Origin: Leucogyrophana mollusca
Taxonomy: Eukaryota > Basidiomycota > Agaricomycetes > Boletales
Direction of reading: 5' to 3'
NCBI GenBank assembly: GCA_021014945.1
Contig: MU266712.1
Location: forward strand, 1-19,687
Length of the DNA stretch: 19,687 bases
Shown here: positions 18,171 through 19,687 of the stretch, piece after piece
Position numbering within the stretch: the first letter of the stretch is position 1
How the letters are laid out: every line of letters starts with the position of its first letter
Program-made: the position numbers and the translations under genes
Notes under the pieces: generated by a model
Seen by the model: the letters and a program-made list of their open reading frames with translations, nothing else
Databases searched by the model: none
What the model was told of the DNA's origin: nothing

Positions 18171-19246
18171 TCCCCACTCTGCCATCCGATAGATTATGTA
18201 TCTGGCAGCAGAACGTGAATAACTCTTTGGCAGCGCAAGAACATATCATAAACGGTCCCACTGCAGACGACTGGGACGTGATCGTGCTACAAGAACCATG
18301 CATAAACACCTTTTGCAACACTCGTTCATCTTGCAGTTAGCATGCTATATACCCCACACAACACTTCACACACCCTGACTCTCAAACCTGCGTGATTATG
18401 CTCGTCAGTGCATCTTTAGACACTAATCACTGGACTCAAATCCCATTCCCATCCTCCGACGTCATCATCATCCAATTCTCCAGCCCCTACGGCAAATTCA
18501 CACTCTTTAACATATACAACAATGGCACCTCCCGTAACACTCTCACAGCCCTCGAGCGGTTCCTTCTGACCCACATCCAAACCATTAGGCCATCCGCAGA
18601 TGACTACATGATCTGGCTAGGCGACTTCAGCAGACATCACCCACTGTGGGATGAAGAACGTAATGGCCATCTTTTCACGAACGCAGCACTGACCGAGGCC
18701 GAGGTACTTATTGATCTCCTGGCAGATTACAGAATGGTACAACTGCCCCCCAAGGACACTCCTACGCTGCAGGCGACCAGTACGTGCAATTGGACAAGAC
18801 CAGACAATGTCTTTGGGTCAGAAAACATAAATGCGTGCGTAATACAATGTGGTACAAACCCAGCGCTTAGAGGGCTGAGAATGGATCATGTCCCTATCCT
18901 AACCGTCCTCTCCTTGCCCACCCCTACTACATCAAAGGTCTCCAGTCCCAACTATCAAGAAACCAACTGGGAAAAGTTCAACGAGATCTTGCTGACCAAG
19001 CTTGCTCTACTCCCACCACCGTGCCCATTGCTTGCCGAGGGGGGGTTCCAACCTGCTATGGTGAACCTTGCCAAGGCTATAGTAGACACAGTCGTGGAGG
19101 CAGTACCCATCTCCAAACCCAACCCACATTCCAAACGATGGTGGACATATGACTTGATGAAACTACGCAGGGAGAAGAACAAGCTAAGTCACATGTCTTG
19201 CAAAATGCGTGCATTTCCGGATCACCCATGTCACGAACAGCACCAC
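18101..19246 (+). pseudogene. LINE ORF2, endonuclease (EEP/APE-like) part, truncated
   Basis: The N-terminal part of a LINE ORF2, the APE-like endonuclease that nicks target DNA to prime reverse transcription. The real start is uncertain within the low-complexity leader. The domain runs from LCIWQQNVNNSLAAQEHI through DWDVIVLQEP (metal-binding Glu), FTLFNIYNNG, YMIWLGDFSRHHPLWDEERN and GLRMDHVPIL (Asp-His pair), then RWWTYDLMKLRREKNKLS and a link toward reverse transcriptase. A TAG at 18338-18340 stands where Trp is expected. In GDFS the usual Asn of GDFN is Ser (AGC, 18629-18631), a change at an active-site position. The reverse transcriptase is absent: an LTR starts at 19247. The apparent open frame continuing to 19360 is LTR sequence, not LINE protein. 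Confidence 0.8.
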
Positions 19247-19687
19247 TGTCATATCCCGAACAGCCACGCGCCCCCGTATACCATTCCGGTCTCCACCCGC
19301 ATGTTTTCCGCCTCACTCCGATCCCTCCGTCTAACAATCGTTGGACTTAGCGATTTCTAGATTCCTCGTCCCGCCTCCGGTCCTCCGGACTCTCCGCCGG
19401 TCCCTCGGACCGAACACCGCCTCGTCCGGACCTTTTGTATGTTGTCAGTTATAGTTTCCATTTTATTATGCATTGCCTTTGTTAGCCTCCATATTAACCT
19501 TATTATTTATCCTCCATCTGTCATGCTAGTCCTGTGTACATCGCCCCCTCCGTGCTCCGGACCCACTCCGTTCTCCGGAACTATTCCCCTTTGATCTTAC
19601 TTATTGTTTCTTGCACCGGTTTCCGGTTACTGTACTCCGTAGCACAGCCCGACTCCGTAGTATAAATATTGCTCCGATGTATGCTCC
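19247..19687 (+). repeat. LTR, copy C (sense on plus strand), partial
   Basis: This copy starts TGTCATATCCCGAAC, the sense-strand start of the family, and matches copies A and B reverse-complemented up to the window end. About 441 of roughly 690 bp are present. The bases before it (CACGAACAGCACCAC) are LINE coding sequence, not a polypurine tract, so it is a 5' LTR or a solo LTR inserted in the LINE. It is rich in intact CpG (12 CTCCG pentamers by eye, many TCCGGA), unlike A and B, and looks younger. The element body, if any, lies beyond the window. Confidence 0.78.
19661..19668 (+). promoter_or_regulatory. TATA box of LTR copy C
   Basis: TATAAATA at about 415 bp into the LTR is conserved in the other two copies (as TATTTATA on the plus strand near 11560 and 12370). 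Its position fits a U3 promoter. Transcription would start shortly downstream, near the window end. Confidence 0.5.

Noticed and set aside
17791..18218. Proline-rich proteins in two frames across the C-rich tract
   Set aside because: Both are low-complexity translations of a G-free repeat tract; no family pattern, and several frames are open only because composition lacks stop codons.
19247..19360. C-terminal extension of the LINE endonuclease frame
   Set aside because: This stretch matches LTR copies A and B reverse-complemented, so the frame is open by chance inside an LTR.
1..19687. CRISPR arrays, tRNA, rRNA, bacterial operons or ribosome binding sites
   Set aside because: No regularly spaced repeats with unique spacers, no cloverleaf recognised, and spliced genes with fungal transposon families throughout; the window is eukaryotic.

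Overview
The window looks like a transposon-dense stretch of a mushroom-forming basidiomycete (Agaricomycete) genome. The reasons are the many 46-73 bp introns with GT...AG ends, the element families present (Plavaka, fungal PIF/Harbinger, hAT, a Tad1-like LINE, an LTR family) and a DUF6532 gene, a family I know mainly from Agaricomycetes. I see no intact host housekeeping gene, tRNA, rRNA or CRISPR array. Family names come from remembered family patterns; no search was run.

Positions 185-11058 read as one broken PIF/Harbinger element of about 2.7 kb holding two insertions. Its Myb/SANT-like accessory gene (+) lies at 185-830 and 2582-2854, split by about 1.75 kb of non-coding DNA that carries a bZIP-site-like tandem array. 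Its DDE transposase (-) converges on the accessory gene and is also split: N-terminal part at 11058-10685, catalytic part at 4041-2936. The 6.6 kb between those two halves holds two divergent genes: an eight-exon DUF6532 gene (-, 6510-4369) and a Plavaka-type transposase (+, 6853-10417). Both are damaged.

Positions 11301-12807 hold two old LTRs of one family, same orientation, 133 bp apart. The right one has a polypurine tract beside it. A 770 bp repeat-bearing spacer follows. Positions 13592-15897 are a decayed hAT transposase (+) lacking its C-terminal dimerisation part. A LINE follows directly (ORF1 16099-17794, endonuclease part of ORF2 18101-19246). The LINE is cut at 19247 by a CpG-rich, apparently young LTR of the same family as the two older ones, in opposite orientation, which runs off the window.

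The strongest general signal is CpG decay. Of 16 in-frame stops I located, 12 are TGA, and several sit where the family has Arg (CGA). The hAT gene shows repeated Arg-to-Cys changes, and paired repeats differ only at positions that resolve to an ancestral CG. This is what cytosine methylation and deamination of silenced transposons would give. The most unusual arrangement is the DUF6532-Plavaka pair that interrupts the Harbinger transposase.
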